A stretch of 64,000 nucleotides of DNA from UBA6109 sp035366835 (GTDB lineage: Bacteria > Desulfobacterota > Syntrophia > Syntrophales > UBA6109), in assembly GCA_035366835.1 (NCBI GenBank), contig DAOSIS010000001.1, positions 62,001 through 126,000 of the forward strand, read 5' to 3'. The notes beneath the pieces were generated by a model. The model was not told the origin of the DNA, did no database searches, and was given only the letters and a program-made list of their open reading frames with translations. Within the stretch, counting starts at the first letter, position 1; each line of letters opens with the position of its first letter. Shown piece after piece: positions 8,950-17,838 of the stretch. The translations under genes were made by a program, and so were the position numbers.

Positions 8950-9149
8950 GGATATTCCCTCCTTCCCTGAAAGAAGATCTTGGCGCAGCCCGCAGGACTC
9001 TCCGGAATATCGTTGGAATCACGGACGGTTGTCGGCCGCGCCACGCGCTGCGTGAAGAAACCCATATATGAGCGAAGGGGGCGAGTCAAGCATTATGTGC
9101 CTCGATTGGCGCTTGCAGTCGCCCCGGGAAACCCGTATGCTTCCCCGCC

Positions 9150-10043
9150 ATGGCAGAGGCGCTGCAAAACGTGTTCGCGATGTTCGCCATCATGATGATG
9201 GCCTACGCCCTCATGAAGGTGACCCCTTTCCCCGTCGCCGCCGTCAACGACCTCGTCTTTCACTTCTTTCTTCCCGTCACCATCTTCCACGCAGTGAGCG
9301 GCCTTGCGCGCATCCCCCTGGGCGAATTCCTGCAGCTGGCCGCGGCGGGATTCCTTTCGCTTCTCGCCGTCTGTCTCCTCGCCGCCGGCATCGCGAAGCT
9401 CTGCCGCCTGCAGGGGGGCTTCCGCAAGACCTTCCTCCTGGGCGCGACCTACGGAAACCACGCCTTCCTGGGTTTTCCCGTCTGCTACGCCTTCCTGGGG
9501 GAGCGGGGGGCCGTGCTGGCGCTGTTCTACCTGGTGGGCGGCTACCTCTTCCTCTACGGCGCGGGCATCTACATCATGACCGGCCGCGTGTCGCCGTCGG
9601 CCTTCTTCAGGAATCCGCTCGTTCTGGCAACGGCGGCGGGCATCCTCTGGGTCGCCCTCGGGGTTCCCATGCCGGACATCGCCTCCCATACGCTCTCGCT
9701 CATCAACCAGGGCACGTTCCCGCTCTCGATGATCGTCGTCGGCGGCGGTCTCAGCCTCCGGTTCTTCCTGGACGGCCGGAAGATGCTCCACGCGGCCTGC
9801 GCCGCGGCGGTCAAGCTCGCCCTCTCCCCGGCCGTCGCCTGGGCCGTCGCACTGGCGCTCGGCCTCAACCGCGATTCGCTGGCGGTCTGCGTCCTGCAGA
9901 CCGCATCGCCGGCCGCCGTCCTCGTCACGGTCTTTTCGGTGAAATACGAGGCCGACCCCGTCTTCAGCAACGCCATCGTGTCGCTGACGACGCTCGCCAG
10001 CATGGGCACGATCCCCATCCTGTTCCTGCTGCTGAGATCATGA
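9150..10043 (+). CDS. AEC (auxin efflux carrier) family transporter
   Basis: The 297-residue integral membrane protein has about ten hydrophobic segments and belongs to the AEC/Mem_trans family. Family features are the N-terminal FHFFLPVTIFHAV, the central GATYGNHAFLGFPVCYAF with its conserved Asn and Gly residues, and the C-terminal LQTASPAAVLVTVF. Bacterial members export or import organic acids such as malate, lactate or malonate. The substrate cannot be read from the sequence. It is divergent from ilvD and lies 164 bases ahead of the ccdA-like gene. Confidence 0.82.
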   Translation: MAEALQNVFAMFAIMMMAYALMKVTPFPVAAVNDLVFHFFLPVTIFHAVSGLARIPLGEFLQLAAAGFLSLLAVCLLAAGIAKLCRLQGGFRKTFLLGATYGNHAFLGFPVCYAFLGERGAVLALFYLVGGYLFLYGAGIYIMTGRVSPSAFFRNPLVLATAAGILWVALGVPMPDIASHTLSLINQGTFPLSMIVVGGGLSLRFFLDGRKMLHAACAAAVKLALSPAVAWAVALALGLNRDSLAVCVLQTASPAAVLVTVFSVKYEADPVFSNAIVSLTTLASMGTIPILFLLLRS

Positions 10044-10207
10044 TCCCTGACGGCGGGGCAGACCCTCCGAGGAAGGAAAGGTCCGGAGGACAGGCCGGCG
10101 CCGGACTTCCGAAGCGCGGAATCCCTGATATCCGTTGCCCTCGAGAAAGGATTATGGCAGGATGATAGGGGACTGGACGAGATCCGGGTGAAAACGGGAG
10201 AAAGGGC

Positions 10208-10921
10208 ATGTTCGAAGCTTTCGCCGACAGCATGGGCGCGTACCTTCAGACATCCCTGGGGATGGCCTTGATCGCGGCCTACCTGGCGGGTGTTCTGATC
10301 AGCTTCACTTCCTGCACCTATCCCGTCCTGCCGATGACGATCGCCTACATCGGCGCCCACGGCGGCGCATCGCGGTCATGGGCATTCGTCCTGTCGCTGG
10401 TTTATGTCCTGGGAATGTCCGTCACCTATTCGCTCCTGGGAGTGCTGGCAGCCCTCACCGGTTCCATGTTCGGACTGGTGCAGACGAACTTCTGGACCCT
10501 CTTTGTCGTCGCCAATATCTGCATCCTGATGGGTTTGTCGATGCTCGGCGTCTTCGTCCTGCCCGTCCGGACCCCAGCGTTCGTCATGAAGGTCGGCGCC
10601 GGCAAAAAGGGCGGGCTCGCCGGCAGTTTTCTGGTCGGCGCGACGGCGGGAATGGTGATCGGCCCCTGCACGGCGCCCGTGCTCGCGGTCCTCTTGGGAT
10701 ACGTGGCAAGCCGCCAGAGTCCGGTTTTCGGGGCGGCACTCCTGTTCGTCTTTTCCTTCGGGATGGGGACCCTCCTCCTCCTGGCGGGAACCTTCGCGGG
10801 GCTCCTGGCCCGCCTGCCAAGGTCGGGAGCGTGGATGGAGAGGATCAACAAGATCTGCGGCTGGATCCTCCTGGGCGTGGGGGAATATTTCCTGATACAG
10901 GCCGGGGGCATGTGGATATAG
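10208..10921 (+). CDS. CcdA/DsbD-type transmembrane electron carrier
   Basis: This 237-residue protein has six predicted membrane helices. Two conserved redox cysteines sit at the starts of helices 1 and 4, in SCTYPVLPMTIAYIG and GPCTAPVLAVLLGYV. The family carries electrons from cytoplasmic thioredoxin across the membrane to periplasmic thiol proteins. The TlpA-like protein encoded 188 bases downstream is a natural partner. GAGAAAGGGC precedes the ATG. It is shorter than DsbD and lacks the two soluble DsbD domains. Whether it serves cytochrome c maturation or protein repair is unknown. Confidence 0.88.
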   Translation: MFEAFADSMGAYLQTSLGMALIAAYLAGVLISFTSCTYPVLPMTIAYIGAHGGASRSWAFVLSLVYVLGMSVTYSLLGVLAALTGSMFGLVQTNFWTLFVVANICILMGLSMLGVFVLPVRTPAFVMKVGAGKKGGLAGSFLVGATAGMVIGPCTAPVLAVLLGYVASRQSPVFGAALLFVFSFGMGTLLLLAGTFAGLLARLPRSGAWMERINKICGWILLGVGEYFLIQAGGMWI

Positions 10922-11022
10922 TGGTCGGCCGTGAGAACCCGTCTGCGGCGCTTTCTCGTCTGCGGCCCGGCGAATGGGAAACTTGACTTTTTCCCGGATC
11001 GTGGATAGTTCGAAATTTGTTT

Positions 11023-11048
11023 CGGGCCGCCCGCAGGAATGCGGCCCG
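11023..11048. other. GC-rich hairpin between the CcdA- and TlpA-like genes
   Basis: CGGGCCGC (11023-11030) pairs perfectly with GCGGCCCG (11041-11048). There is no T-run on either side, so it is not a standard terminator. A weak sigma-70-like TTGACT at 10983 lies upstream. It may separate expression of the carrier from that of the redox proteins downstream. Confidence 0.5.
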
Positions 11049-11109
11049 CGGTGTCCCGAGTTCAGCGAAGGACACCCCCATTCTGAAAAGCTTCGATGAA
11101 AGGAACCTT

Positions 11110-11598
11110 ATGAAGAAATCTATCGCCATCGCGGCAGTCGCCGCCTGGATGATCTTGGGATTTGTTTCCGGCACACCGCTCTTCGCCCAGGCGCCGGACA
11201 TGGACGCCCCGGCGTTCACGCTCCCGGACCTGGCCGGAAAGAAATTTTCGCTCGCCGACCACAAGGGAAAGCCCGTGCTGATCATCTTCAGCACCACGTG
11301 GTGCCCTTACTGCCGCACGGAGATCCCCAAGTTCAAAGAGATCTACAACACCTACGCCCAAAAGGGTCTTGTCGTTGTGAACGTCGACAGCCAGGAGCCC
11401 CGCGACAAGGTCGCCAAGTTCGCGGAGAAATACAAACTCCCTTACCGCGTCCTGATCGACGAGGAAGGCGACGTGGCGGAATCCTACGGCGTGCGGGGCG
11501 TTCCGACCATGGTGCTGATCGACGGGAAAGGCAAGATCCTCTGCTTCCAGTGCCGCTCCGTCGACTCGTCGCTGAAGAAGATTTTCGGCAATCCGTAG
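11110..11598 (+). CDS. TlpA-like periplasmic thioredoxin
   Basis: This 162-residue secreted thioredoxin-fold protein has a signal peptide from residue 1 to about 26 (cut near PLFAQA). The AhpC/TlpA-type domain has the active site WCPYC (Cys65 and Cys68) and the cis-proline motif GVPTMVLI. Two extra cysteines near the C-terminus (CFQC) are unusual for the family and could form a second redox pair. AAAGGA before ATG 11110 fixes the start, although the frame is open from 11017. It likely receives electrons from the CcdA-like protein upstream to reduce periplasmic disulfides. Confidence 0.88.
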   Translation: MKKSIAIAAVAAWMILGFVSGTPLFAQAPDMDAPAFTLPDLAGKKFSLADHKGKPVLIIFSTTWCPYCRTEIPKFKEIYNTYAQKGLVVVNVDSQEPRDKVAKFAEKYKLPYRVLIDEEGDVAESYGVRGVPTMVLIDGKGKILCFQCRSVDSSLKKIFGNP

Positions 11599-11607
11599 GG
11601 ACCGGCC

Positions 11608-12189
11608 TTGAAAACCTTCACCCATGAAGAGAGCGGGAAGATCGTGCGCTCCGAACTGGAGGAAGGCGAGCGTCTGCTCTGGCACGGGCAGCCGGATCCA
11701 AAGGCCGCCGCTTTCCACAACGCCCGGATCGCCTTCATCGGCGGGATCATCTCGATCTTCGCCCTCTGGTGGATGCTCGCCGCCGCGGACTACGGGATTC
11801 CGGACTTTTCGCAATCCATGAAACTTCGGATCATCGAGTCCGTCGCGTTCCTCGTCCTGATGGTCGGTCTGGGCCTGTGCTATACGGTGCGGATCGCCTA
11901 CGTCAGGGCCCTCGGAACGATCTACGCCCTCACGGACCGCCGCTGCCTGATCATCCATATGGCGCAGCGCAAGACCGTTCAGAGCTACCGAGAGGAAGAC
12001 ATCGGCGAAATCGAGTGGATGATCGGCCCCAGGAAGACGGACCACGTGATGTTCGGTTCGCCCGAGGCCACGGTTCGAAAGGGTGTTGCGATGATGCGCC
12101 GCGGGGGATTCTACAACATCGCCGACGGCAAGGCCGTCGAAACAATGGTGCGGGAAGTCTTCAACAAGCCCTACACGGTGCGGTCATGA
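11608..12189 (+). CDS. PH-like domain membrane protein of unknown function
   Basis: This protein has about 193 residues. The N-terminus holds ERLLWHGQPDPKA, a motif common ahead of bacterial PH-type (DUF304-like) membrane domains. Two hydrophobic segments follow at about 44-62 and 76-98, then a soluble domain with YALTDRRCLI. I see no catalytic motif. The only start in the right place is TTG at 11608, with TAGGGA ahead of it. It lies 10 bases after the TlpA-like gene and overlaps the next gene by four bases (ATGA), so it is translated together with the thioredoxin/NHL gene and may anchor that system. Confidence 0.65.
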   Translation: MKTFTHEESGKIVRSELEEGERLLWHGQPDPKAAAFHNARIAFIGGIISIFALWWMLAAADYGIPDFSQSMKLRIIESVAFLVLMVGLGLCYTVRIAYVRALGTIYALTDRRCLIIHMAQRKTVQSYREEDIGEIEWMIGPRKTDHVMFGSPEATVRKGVAMMRRGGFYNIADGKAVETMVREVFNKPYTVRS

Positions 12190-13670
12190 CGAAAGCGGCG
12201 GCTCGCCCCGATGCGCCCGAATTCCCCGGGGGCCTGGAGTGGCTCAATGTCGAGCGGCCGCTTTCGCTCGCGGATCTGAGGGGCAAGATCGTTGTCCTGG
12301 ATTTCTGGGCCTCCTGCTGCATCAACTGCATGCACGTCCTGAGAGACCTGCGGCGGCTGGAAGACAAGTACGCCGCGGAACTCGCCGTCGTCTCCGTACA
12401 CTCGCCCAAGTACACTGCCGAGCGGGAAACCTCGACCGTCCGCCGGGCGCTCATGCGGAGCGGTATCGGGCACCCCGTGGTCAACGACCGGGATCTTGCG
12501 GTCTGGAATCGCTACGGGATCCCCGCGTGGCCGACCCTCGTGCTGATCGATCCGCTGGGCAAGGTGGTGGGCGCCCTTTCGGGAGAGGCCATCTTCGAGA
12601 CCTTCGACCGGCTGACCGGCGAAATCCTCGCGGCGCTGGATCCGCAGGGCCTGATCGACCGGCGCCCCCTTCCGCTCCGCAGGGAACCCCCGTCCGATTC
12701 GTTTCTGCTCTTCCCGGGGAAGGTCCTCGCCGACCCTCGCTCGCCGCGGCTCTTTGTCGCCGATTCCGGACATCACCGCATCATCGTCCACGACCTTTCC
12801 GGCAGGGAGGCCGATGCGTTGATCGGCGGCGGGGAGGCGGGCTTCCGGAACGGCACCTTCGCCGAGGCCCGCTTCTGCAATCCGCAGGGCATGGCCCTGG
12901 ACGGAGAGATCCTGTACGTCGCCGATGCCGACAACCACGCGATCCGCAGGGTGGACCTGAAAGGGAAAACCGTCTCGACGGCGGCGGGGACGGGAAGGCA
13001 GGCGCGGATGTTCAACATCTCCGGTCCGGGGGGCCGGACGCCTCTGAATTCGCCGTGGGACCTGGCGGCCCGCGGCGGAGTCCTGTTCATCGCCATGGCC
13101 GGGGCCCATCAGATCTGGAAGATGGATCCCGCCAAGTCCTATGTCTCCCCCCATGCAGGCGCGGTCGAAGAGGGACGCAGAGACGGCCCGCTCCGGGAGG
13201 CGCTGTTCGCGCAGCCTTCGGGCATCGCCGCGGAGGGGGGGAAGATCTACGTCGCCGACAGCGAGAGCAACTCCGTACGCAGCGTCGACCCCGATGCCGC
13301 CGGGTCCGTGTCGACCCTGGCGGGCGGAGACCTCTTCGACTTCGGAGACGCCGATGGAGATGCGGCCGCCGCACGGTTCCAGCACCCGCTGGGAATCGTC
13401 GCACGGGACGGCATCCTCTTCATCGCCGACACCTTCAACTCCCGGATCCGCCGCCTGGCGCCCGCGGAAGGAACGGTATCGACGCTCTGCGGCGGCCCCG
13501 GGCCGGGCTTCCGCGACGGCGCCGATCCGCTTTTCGACGAGCCCGCCGGCATCTCGGCCGCCGGGGACAGGCTCTACATCGCCGACAGGAACAACGGCGC
13601 GGTCCGCGTCGTCGACCTCAGGACGGGCCTCACGACGACCTTGAAGATCGGGGCGAGCCGGCCGTCTTGA
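12186..13670 (+). CDS. NHLRC2-like thioredoxin/NHL-repeat protein
   Basis: This 494-residue protein has two parts. Residues 1 to about 150 form a thioredoxin fold with the active site CCINCMHVL (Cys45 and Cys48), the same signature as animal NHLRC2. The rest is an NHL beta-propeller, seen as repeated blades such as PQGMALDGEILYVADADNHAIRRVD and related ILFIADTFNSRIRRL. No signal peptide is visible, so it is probably cytoplasmic. It starts inside the stop of the preceding membrane protein gene. The last 41 bases overlap the convergent flavoprotein gene. Redox activity is likely; the target is unknown. Confidence 0.85.
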   Translation: MTKAAARPDAPEFPGGLEWLNVERPLSLADLRGKIVVLDFWASCCINCMHVLRDLRRLEDKYAAELAVVSVHSPKYTAERETSTVRRALMRSGIGHPVVNDRDLAVWNRYGIPAWPTLVLIDPLGKVVGALSGEAIFETFDRLTGEILAALDPQGLIDRRPLPLRREPPSDSFLLFPGKVLADPRSPRLFVADSGHHRIIVHDLSGREADALIGGGEAGFRNGTFAEARFCNPQGMALDGEILYVADADNHAIRRVDLKGKTVSTAAGTGRQARMFNISGPGGRTPLNSPWDLAARGGVLFIAMAGAHQIWKMDPAKSYVSPHAGAVEEGRRDGPLREALFAQPSGIAAEGGKIYVADSESNSVRSVDPDAAGSVSTLAGGDLFDFGDADGDAAAARFQHPLGIVARDGILFIADTFNSRIRRLAPAEGTVSTLCGGPGPGFRDGADPLFDEPAGISAAGDRLYIADRNNGAVRVVDLRTGLTTTLKIGASRPS

Positions 13671-15039
13671 AAAGCCTCCGGAAGGGTTTCACCATCTCTT
13701 CCTTCAGCCGCCGTTCATAGATGTCGCGCCGGACCGAAGGGATCAGGCACAGCGACGTCAGAAGCAGGTTCCGGAGCTGCGCGCCCAGGTCCTTCTGCGG
13801 GAAGTCATAGAGGCCGTGGCGGCGATAGTAGCGGTGGTCGGCCACGAAGGGGAAGCGCAGGCGGCCCCACATCTCGTCGCGGAAGAGCTTCGCCCCCGCG
13901 ACGCCCGGAAAGAGCGCCGGCCGGAAACAGCCCCGTTCGGCGCAGCGGACGGCCTGTTCCGCCAGCGCGTCGAGCAGCGCATCCAGCTTCGCGGAATCGG
14001 CGACCTCGTCGGTGACGATGCCCGTCAGATTCGCCCCCTGAAATTCCACGGTGCCCTGAAAGATTTCCCGCAGGTGAGGATTGGCCGACAGCGGGCCGGA
14101 CACGAGGAAGCACACCTGCTTGCCCTTCAGGGTCGGGATGTGGGTGTTGAAGAAGGAGCGGTCGAAAAACTGCTTCCACGCGGCGGACAGGTAGCGGTCG
14201 CGGATCTCCCCGGCGAAGACCAGGATGTCCGCCTTCTTCACGGCGCTGTTGTAGAAGTCGATGTAGCCGTCCCGCCCCTTGTAGGCGCAGGTGTTGTCGT
14301 ACCCGCAGCGGATGCAGCCGAGGCAGCCGCCCCGGATGTCGAGCTCGCGGATGTTCACGACATCGACCGGCCCGGCAAAGGAGAGCCGGAGCCGCGCGAC
14401 CATTCCGCCGATATTCGATCCGGCGCTTCCTCCGTCCGTCAGGATGAGGACGCCCCTTCCCCCCGCATCCGCCCTGCCTCTGCTAGTGCCCGGTTCATAG
14501 TGGAAGGTGGCGGGTGGGACCGGCGGGAAAATCCGCGCCGCCGGCGCCCTCCGCTCGACGGCATCCAGGAAATCTTCGGCAAACAGGCGGAACTGCTCCC
14601 GCTCCCGGCGATGCAGGAGATCATGCATCGACGCAGAAAACATCGCTACGGAATGCATCTCGAGATCGTCGCAGAGGGCCCGGATGTAGGCGTGGGCCGT
14701 ATGGTCGAAGAAATGAATGGACGTGGACAGGGCGGCGGCATAGCGGCCGCGGAAGGCGTCGGCGGCCCCGCGTTCCCAGATCAGTTCGATGAACCTCTTG
14801 TACTGGGAGGACACGAGGCAATAATAAAGGGGAAAGGCCCAAAGGACGGCCTCGGAGGCGCGGATGTCATCGAGGATCTCCTCGAAGGCGGGCTCGTTCT
14901 TTTCGAGTTTCCTGATCTGCTGGGCGACGTGGTGGATCCGGAAGACATGGCCGGGAAATGTTTCCTGGAGATACCGAACGTACTGCATCGTGACACTCAC
15001 CGGTCCCTTCGGGCTCCCGTTGAGTACGGCGATCTTCAT
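13630..15039 (-). CDS. Tandem flavodoxin-like NADPH-dependent FMN reductase / iron-sulfur flavoprotein
   Basis: The 469-residue protein holds two flavodoxin-like domains. The first starts MKIAVLNGSPKG. The second starts near residue 200 with GVLILTDGGSAGSN and carries a cysteine cluster GGCLGCIRCGYDNTC like the 4Fe-4S motif of iron-sulfur flavoproteins. A fused pair of this kind is uncommon; most family members have one domain of about 200 residues. ATG at 15039 has GGGGAGGAAC in front, so the 22 residues upstream in frame are left out. It follows the NCS2 permease by 37 bases on the same strand and overlaps the convergent NHL gene by 41 bases. Confidence 0.78.
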   Translation of the reverse strand: MKIAVLNGSPKGPVSVTMQYVRYLQETFPGHVFRIHHVAQQIRKLEKNEPAFEEILDDIRASEAVLWAFPLYYCLVSSQYKRFIELIWERGAADAFRGRYAAALSTSIHFFDHTAHAYIRALCDDLEMHSVAMFSASMHDLLHRREREQFRLFAEDFLDAVERRAPAARIFPPVPPATFHYEPGTSRGRADAGGRGVLILTDGGSAGSNIGGMVARLRLSFAGPVDVVNIRELDIRGGCLGCIRCGYDNTCAYKGRDGYIDFYNSAVKKADILVFAGEIRDRYLSAAWKQFFDRSFFNTHIPTLKGKQVCFLVSGPLSANPHLREIFQGTVEFQGANLTGIVTDEVADSAKLDALLDALAEQAVRCAERGCFRPALFPGVAGAKLFRDEMWGRLRFPFVADHRYYRRHGLYDFPQKDLGAQLRNLLLTSLCLIPSVRRDIYERRLKEEMVKPFRRLFKTAGSPRSSRSS

Positions 15040-15076
15040 GAGGCGTTCCTCCCCGCATCTCGAGCTCGTCCTGCTT

Positions 15077-16357
15077 TCAGGACGAGCTTCTCTCCTTATC
15101 GGCAAAAACCAGATGCTCCATGAGAAGCGCGGCGGTCACGCCCATGGCAAAGCCGTTGCCGAGCACGGGCCGCAGCCCGCCCGGGAAGGCCTGCAGCACC
15201 TCCTGGGGCAGGAAGGCGATGATCGTCCCCAGCAGGATCGGCAGGCCGATGACGAGTCCGTCCTCCATGCGGATCTCCCGCCGCGCCTCGAAGGCGACGA
15301 CGAGCCCGGCGGCGACCTGCGTGCAGACGATGTACAGGAGGACGGCCCCGATCACGACGGAGGGGACATCTCCGATCAAGGCGATCAGGGCGGGGGAAAA
15401 GGACAGGACCAGCAGCATCGCCGCCGTCGCCGGCAGCGTGAACCGCGAGGCGCAGCCCGTCGCGGCGATCACCCCGAGGCTGAGCGAGTAATTCACCGGC
15501 CCGATCACGCCCAGGAGTCCCGATGCCGCGTTCGTCAGACCCGTGACGATCACGCCGTTCCGGATCCTCCGGTCCATCCCGGCGGGCTTGAGCAGTTCGT
15601 TCATCGATTGCATGGAGCCCAGGTCGTTGACGGCCAGCGCCGCGTAGCAGAACAGGAACGATGCAAGGACGCCGCCGTCGAAGGCGAGCTCCACGGAGAG
15701 GCCCCGGAAAAAGCCGGCGAACAGCGCGGCGGACGCGGCGGGGATCTCCGCGGCGGGGAACAGGAGATGCGCGATCAGGGCGCCTCCCGCCATCGCCCAG
15801 ACGATGAGCGTCGCCTTCCAGACGCCCTTGAGCAACCGGTGCATGGCGAACATGGCAAGGACGAGCGCAAGTCCGAAGGCGAAATTTGCGGCGCCGGGAG
15901 GGCCGGTCATGAGTTGCAGGATCGTCGGCGTGAGGGTGAAGGCGATCAGCAGGAGCACGACGGCGACGACGCGCGGCGTGAAGAGCCTCCGGAGATGGCC
16001 GAAAAGGCCGGTGATGCTCAGCAGGGTCAGCAGCAGCCCGCCGCAGAGGATCGCCGTATAGACCGCCTGCGGGGCATATCCGCGGCTGGCGACGGCCCCG
16101 ATGAGAAGGACCGTGGAAGGGCCCGTGATCAGCGGGAGCCTGTGGCCGGCGAGGACCTGCAGGAGGAGGGCGGCGGCCATCACGAAGGACAGCTTCTGGA
16201 GATAGACGACCTGATCGCCGGGCGATGTGAAGTGCAGGCCGCCTGTGACGCGGCCGATGATCACGATGATGGGTACCGTGACGGCGAACCACTGCAGGCC
16301 GTACAGCCAGCGCTGCCACCAGGGGGGATGGTCGTCGAGACCGTAGCGGAATTCCAT
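15077..16357 (-). CDS. NCS2 family nucleobase permease (xanthine/uracil type)
   Basis: The 426-residue membrane protein has about 12-14 hydrophobic segments and belongs to the NCS2 family. NCS2 members import xanthine, uric acid or uracil with protons or sodium. Recognisable stretches are the WWQRWLYGLQWF start, LAGHRLPLITGPSTVLL, and the later SLGVIAATGCASRFTLPATA. The C-terminus is charged and short. It is the first gene of a two-gene unit with the flavoprotein. The methyltransferase lies divergent, with almost no intergenic space between the reading frames. Confidence 0.85.
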   Translation of the reverse strand: MEFRYGLDDHPPWWQRWLYGLQWFAVTVPIIVIIGRVTGGLHFTSPGDQVVYLQKLSFVMAAALLLQVLAGHRLPLITGPSTVLLIGAVASRGYAPQAVYTAILCGGLLLTLLSITGLFGHLRRLFTPRVVAVVLLLIAFTLTPTILQLMTGPPGAANFAFGLALVLAMFAMHRLLKGVWKATLIVWAMAGGALIAHLLFPAAEIPAASAALFAGFFRGLSVELAFDGGVLASFLFCYAALAVNDLGSMQSMNELLKPAGMDRRIRNGVIVTGLTNAASGLLGVIGPVNYSLSLGVIAATGCASRFTLPATAAMLLVLSFSPALIALIGDVPSVVIGAVLLYIVCTQVAAGLVVAFEARREIRMEDGLVIGLPILLGTIIAFLPQEVLQAFPGGLRPVLGNGFAMGVTAALLMEHLVFADKERSSS

Positions 16358-16427
16358 GACCGGATTCTACCTTACCTTGCCGACCGGGCGCAAAGCCCTT
16401 ATGATATTGACCTGGAGGATGACCGCC

Positions 16428-17096
16428 ATGAAAAGCGAAACCGAAAAGACGAGGAGGCGCTTCGACCGGATCGCCTGGATGTACGAGGCGATGGAGTCCC
16501 CCATGGAGATGATCTCGGCGGCAAGCTGGCGGCGGGAACTCCTGGCGGCGGTCCACGGCCGTGTCCTGGAGGTCGGGATCGGAACGGGCAAGAACCTCCC
16601 CTATTATCCGCGAGGGGTCGACCTGACGGGAATCGACATCAGCCCCCGGATGCTCGCCCGGGCGGAGCGCCGGGCCGCCGCCCTCGGAATCCCCTGCCGG
16701 CTGAGCGTCATGGACGCCGAGCGGATGACCTTCCCGGACGCGACCTTCGACGCCGCCGTCGCCACCTTCGTCTTCTGTTCCGTTCCCGATCCGATCGCCG
16801 GCTTGAAGGAAGTCCGGCGGGTCCTCAAGCCCGGCGGCGAAGCCTTCTTTCTCGAACATGTCCGGAGCCCGAATCCTCTCCTGGGAAAGCTGATGGACCT
16901 GTTCAACCCTCTGGTCCATGCGGCGATCGGCCCCAACATCAACCGGAGGACTGTGGAAAACATCGCGGTCGCGGGCTTCGAGATCGTGTCGATGGAAGAA
17001 AAAGGCATGAAGATCCTGAAGAAGATCGTCGCGCGGCCCCGGGCGGAACAGTGCAATGCGGACATCCCCCCTACGGGCCCGCCGGCCCGGCTGTGA
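16428..17096 (+). CDS. Class I SAM-dependent methyltransferase (UbiE/PmtA-like)
   Basis: This protein has 222 residues. Motif I is VLEVGIGTGKNLPYYP, motif II ends LTGIDISPRML, and a post-motif LSVMDAERMTFPDATFD follows. The form resembles UbiE and phosphatidylethanolamine N-methyltransferases. The substrate is not predictable. I place the start at ATG 16428 because GGAGG lies nine bases upstream; the frame stays open to 16356, where it would touch the divergent permease gene. The last 15 residues are Pro-rich and probably disordered. Confidence 0.82.
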   Translation: MKSETEKTRRRFDRIAWMYEAMESPMEMISAASWRRELLAAVHGRVLEVGIGTGKNLPYYPRGVDLTGIDISPRMLARAERRAAALGIPCRLSVMDAERMTFPDATFDAAVATFVFCSVPDPIAGLKEVRRVLKPGGEAFFLEHVRSPNPLLGKLMDLFNPLVHAAIGPNINRRTVENIAVAGFEIVSMEEKGMKILKKIVARPRAEQCNADIPPTGPPARL

Positions 17097-17117
17097 AGAG
17101 GGAATGCGTCCCTGCTT

Positions 17118-17426
17118 TCAGACCGGCTGGAGGATCCTCAGGTCGCGGCCGGCGACGAAATCCCTTGTCTGCTCGCGGTAGGCCGCCATGCCGGAAGAGG
17201 CCAGATGGGCCTTGAGAGCCCCGAGGTCGGCCCACTTCTCGATGATGACCACGGCATTTTCCCGTACGGGCGGCTGGGCGCCGATCCCGCTCGGCACATC
17301 CGCGGCGATGCCGTATTCGATGCAGCCGTTTTCCTTCCGCACCTCATCCGCAAAGGCATGAAACACGGCGAGGAATTCCTTCCGTTTCCCCGGCTGAAGT
17401 TCCAGTGTCGCAACGACGTGGATCAT
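17118..17426 (-). CDS. Antibiotic biosynthesis monooxygenase (ABM/YgiN-like) domain protein
   Basis: This is a single-domain protein of 102 residues with the ABM dimeric ferredoxin-like fold: MIHVVATLELQPGKRKEF, then GCIEYGI, VIIEKWAD and a terminal FVAGRDLRI. Such proteins are small oxygenases, quinol-type oxidases or stress proteins; no cofactor is needed in characterised members. Its ATG overlaps the stop of the YhbY-like gene by four bases, so both are made from one transcript. Confidence 0.82.
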   Translation of the reverse strand: MIHVVATLELQPGKRKEFLAVFHAFADEVRKENGCIEYGIAADVPSGIGAQPPVRENAVVIIEKWADLGALKAHLASSGMAAYREQTRDFVAGRDLRILQPV

Positions 17427-17752
17427 GTTTCCTCCTCCTCTGGCTCTTTCCCTGCCCCGGGCAGGACAATCTTTCTTCTGCCGGGATCCGCGTGCCGGCG
17501 ATAGAAGATGGCCACGTTTCCGATGCTCCCGGCGAGATGGGATCCGGTCCCCGCCGCGATCCGGCCGGCGAGTTCTTCCCTGTCCTCCTTGTGATCGACG
17601 AAGCGGACCTTGATCAGTTCATGGTCGTTCAGCGCCGCGTCCGCCGACTTCAGCAACCCATCCGTGACGCCCTGCCGCCCCACCTGGACGACCGGCTTCA
17701 AGCCGTGGGCCAGCCCGCGGAGATATTTGCGATGCACGCCTCGAAGTTCCAT
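17423..17752 (-). CDS. yhbY: YhbY/CRS1-YhbY RNA-binding protein
   Basis: The 109-residue protein has the whole CRM fold: LRGVHRKYLRGLAHGLKPVV, then VGRQGVTDGLL with the GxxG-type loop, and a C-terminal strand region LAGSIGNVAIFYRR. E. coli YhbY associates with pre-50S ribosomes. I start at ATG 17752 because the CRM domain begins there, although the ribosome site is weak. An open frame upstream contains FCPLCRYDAA, with a Cys-x-x-Cys pair, which could be a short extension. It overlaps the ABM gene downstream. Confidence 0.85.
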   Translation of the reverse strand: MELRGVHRKYLRGLAHGLKPVVQVGRQGVTDGLLKSADAALNDHELIKVRFVDHKEDREELAGRIAAGTGSHLAGSIGNVAIFYRRHADPGRRKIVLPGAGKEPEEEET

Positions 17753-17838
17753 GGCGGCATCATAACGGCACAGGGGGCAGAACTCAACGGGAATCTTCTG
17801 GTCCCCGGAGACGGCCGCCGCGGCGCGGCCGTTCCGCG

